NCBI RefSeq assembly: GCF_041904905.1
Contig: NZ_JAYRMI010000010.1
Span: 19,219-83,218 of the forward strand
Direction: 5' to 3'
Origin: Zoogloea sp041904905
GTDB taxonomy: Bacteria; Pseudomonadota; Gammaproteobacteria; Burkholderiales; Rhodocyclaceae
Length of the DNA: 64,000 nucleotides
Numbering within the stretch: the stretch's first letter is position 1; each line of letters starts with the position of its first letter. Under the pieces are notes generated by a model, which had not been told where the DNA came from, did not search any database, and saw only the letters and a program-made list of their open reading frames with translations. The position numbers were made by a program, and so were the translations under genes. Below are positions 62,797-64,000 of the stretch, piece after piece.

Positions 62797-62868
62797 CTGT
62801 AGGTTGGACTTCAGTCCGACACCAACACCCACCCAAGCCATGCTGTCGGACTGAAGTCCGACCTACAG
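62797..62868. repeat. 25-bp inverted repeat (hairpin element)
   Basis: The arms lie at 62797-62821 and 62844-62868 (each contains GGACTTCAGTCC or its complement, itself palindromic), with one mismatch and a 22-bp loop. Similar GTAGGTCGGACTTCAGTCC-type elements are known to me as dispersed repeats in proteobacteria. It may act as a terminator or a mobile palindromic element. Confidence 0.75.
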
Positions 62869-62970
62869 ACCGAGCGCAGGAACGGGTCACCGAAGCCACC
62901 CCCGCAGCACACCCCGCGGGCAGGCCGCAGCGGAACGGCGGGAAAACGACACCGCCAGCCCGCCGATCAG

Positions 62971-63033
62971 TCACCCACGCAGCCCGTGGCAGTGCTTGAA
63001 GCGCTTGCCGGAGCCGCAGGGGCATGGGGCTCT
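62971..63033 (-). pseudogene. SEC-C metal-binding motif in frame after the TPR stop
   Basis: Directly after the TGA at 63036-63034, the same frame reads 20 codons RAP then CPCGSGKRFKHCHG then LRG and ends at TGA (62973-62971). The core is a good SEC-C zinc motif (CxC, then CH). It is either the lost C-terminus of the TPR protein (nonsense mutation) or a readthrough extension. Only the sequence supports it; no own start is visible. Confidence 0.65.
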
Positions 63034-64000
63034 TCAGGCAGACGAAGAAGCCTCGCTGGGCGGGTCGGCGGTGGTGTGAGGATCGGGATGCAGGCGCTGC
63101 TGGAGGTAGGCAATCGCGGCTGCGGTCTCACGGGCGTCTGGATGGTCGGGGCCGAGCACACGCTGCTGGTCAGGCAGTAGCGCCTCGAACAGCGCCAGCG
63201 CCTTGGCCGCGTCGCCACACCCGCCGATCCAGACGGCAATGTTGTAGCGCGTAATAAGGGTTTCCGGATGGTCGGGGCCGAGCACCCGCTGCCGGTCGGG
63301 CAGCAGCGCCGCGTACAGCGCCAGTGCCCTGCCCCCATCGCCGCTCTCGCCGGTACAGTGGGCGATGTTGGCGCGCGTCCTGAGGGTGTCCGGATGGTCG
63401 GAGCCGAGCGCACGCAGCCGGTCGGGCAGCAGCGCCTCGAACAGCGTCAACGCCTTGTCCACATCGCCACACTCGCCGGTCAAGTGCGCGATGTTATAGC
63501 GTGTGGTGAGTGTGTCTGGATGATCGGAGCCAAGTACCCGCTCCCGATCGGGCAGCAGCGCCTCGCACAGTGTCAACGCCTTACGCGCGTCGCCGCACTC
63601 ACCGGCCCACCGAGCAATATTGTTGCGCGTAGTGAGTGTGTCCGGATGGTCGGGGCCAAATACCCGCTCCCGGTCGCGCAGCAGCGCCTCGCAGAGTGCT
63701 AACGCCTTACGCGCGTCGCCGCACTCGCCAGTCAACCAAGCGATGTTGAGACGCGTGCTGAGTGTGCTTGGATGGTCGGAACCGAGTACCCGCTGCTGGT
63801 CGGGCAGCAGCGCCTCGCACAGTGCCCGCGCCTTGCCGACATCACCGCTCTGACCGGTCCAATGAGCGATGTTGAGACGCGTGATGAGTGTGCTTGGATG
63901 GTCGGAACCGAGTACCCGCTGCTGGTCGGGCAACAATGCCTCGAACAGCGCCAACGCCTTACGTGCGTCGCCGCACTCGCCAGTCCAGCCAGCGATGTTG
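63034..64000 (-). CDS. C-terminal part of a large TPR protein (kinesin-light-chain-type repeats)
   Basis: At least 321 residues. The frame is open through the right edge, so the N-terminus is outside the window. It consists of ~42-residue repeats of the TPR_10/TPR_12 type (RVLGSDHPDTLTTRYNIAHLTGECGDVDKALTLFEALLPDR), seven copies visible with high DNA identity. It ends with a spacer (HPDPHTTADPPSEASSSA). Such repeats are typical of the sensor ends of NB-ARC/STAND ATPases in bacteria, but the ATPase part is not visible. Confidence 0.8.
   Translation of the reverse strand, partial: NIAGWTGECGDARKALALFEALLPDQQRVLGSDHPSTLITRLNIAHWTGQSGDVGKARALCEALLPDQQRVLGSDHPSTLSTRLNIAWLTGECGDARKALALCEALLRDRERVFGPDHPDTLTTRNNIARWAGECGDARKALTLCEALLPDRERVLGSDHPDTLTTRYNIAHLTGECGDVDKALTLFEALLPDRLRALGSDHPDTLRTRANIAHCTGESGDGGRALALYAALLPDRQRVLGPDHPETLITRYNIAVWIGGCGDAAKALALFEALLPDQQRVLGPDHPDARETAAAIAYLQQRLHPDPHTTADPPSEASSSA

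Noticed and set aside
62424..62802. Small frames in the repeat-rich region
   Set aside because: They follow the repeats (recurring Pro/Lys/Leu-Phe-Ala-Pro peptides), lack ribosome sites and have no recognisable family.
63034..63036. TGA as a selenocysteine codon
   Set aside because: There is no recognisable bacterial SECIS hairpin directly after it, and SEC-C proteins do not use selenocysteine. A nonsense mutation or readthrough is simpler.

Overview
This is a 64 kb chromosomal window from a very GC-rich Gram-negative bacterium. I infer a denitrifying betaproteobacterium, probably Rhodocyclales (Azospira/Thauera/Dechloromonas-like). The reasons are a cytochrome cd1 nitrite reductase locus with a fused NirDL, betaproteobacterial-style DUF4124, DUF2242, DUF2782 and DUF484 genes, and a mixture of lipoproteins and periplasmic cytochromes. 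The genus is inference. I found no rRNA, tRNA, CRISPR array or complete insertion sequence.

Left part (1-14.2 kb): a six-gene minus-strand operon encodes a haem c lipoprotein, a Tat-exported FCSD-like flavoprotein, a cytochrome b561, a PepSY protein, an OmpR-type regulator and a histidine kinase (cut by the window edge). A PmrA/QseB-type direct repeat overlaps its promoter. Next come a decayed LysR gene, a DUF4124 protein, a divergent Lrp/LysE-exporter pair, and an AcrAB-OprM-type RND efflux operon with a divergent TetR repressor and a clear operator.

Middle (14.2-46 kb): a beta-helix protein and an O-antigen-ligase-like polymerase; a UbiA/HAD/GST run leading into ruvA; then a two-gene P-loop ATPase/TPR cassette facing inward between ruvA and ruvB. 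After that come housekeeping genes (AI-2E permease, ruvB, rlmI, DUF484, dapF, sppA, cpdB-like, LOG, polA, mltB, queF, murB) with dispersed repeats at gene ends. A striking 21-bp-period array fills the gap between a small monooxygenase and nirE.

Denitrification locus (46-57.5 kb): nirE diverges from nirS-nirT-nirB-cupredoxin, and a second unit carries nirC-nirF-nirDL-nirG-nirH. Each unit has its own FNR/DNR-type box. nirJ and nirN are not in the window. A solute-binding protein and a hybrid histidine kinase follow.

Right part (57.5-64 kb): a PBP1A-type penicillin-binding protein with a retropepsin-like protease and a PanE-like reductase, a small conserved gene, a repeat-rich non-coding stretch with hairpins that share a loop, and the C-terminal end of a large TPR protein. 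A SEC-C zinc motif lies in frame beyond that protein's stop codon.

The best candidates for undescribed biology are the ATPase/TPR cassette between ruvA and ruvB, the 21-bp array, the shared-loop hairpins, the TPR/SEC-C locus and the PmrA-box-controlled redox operon.
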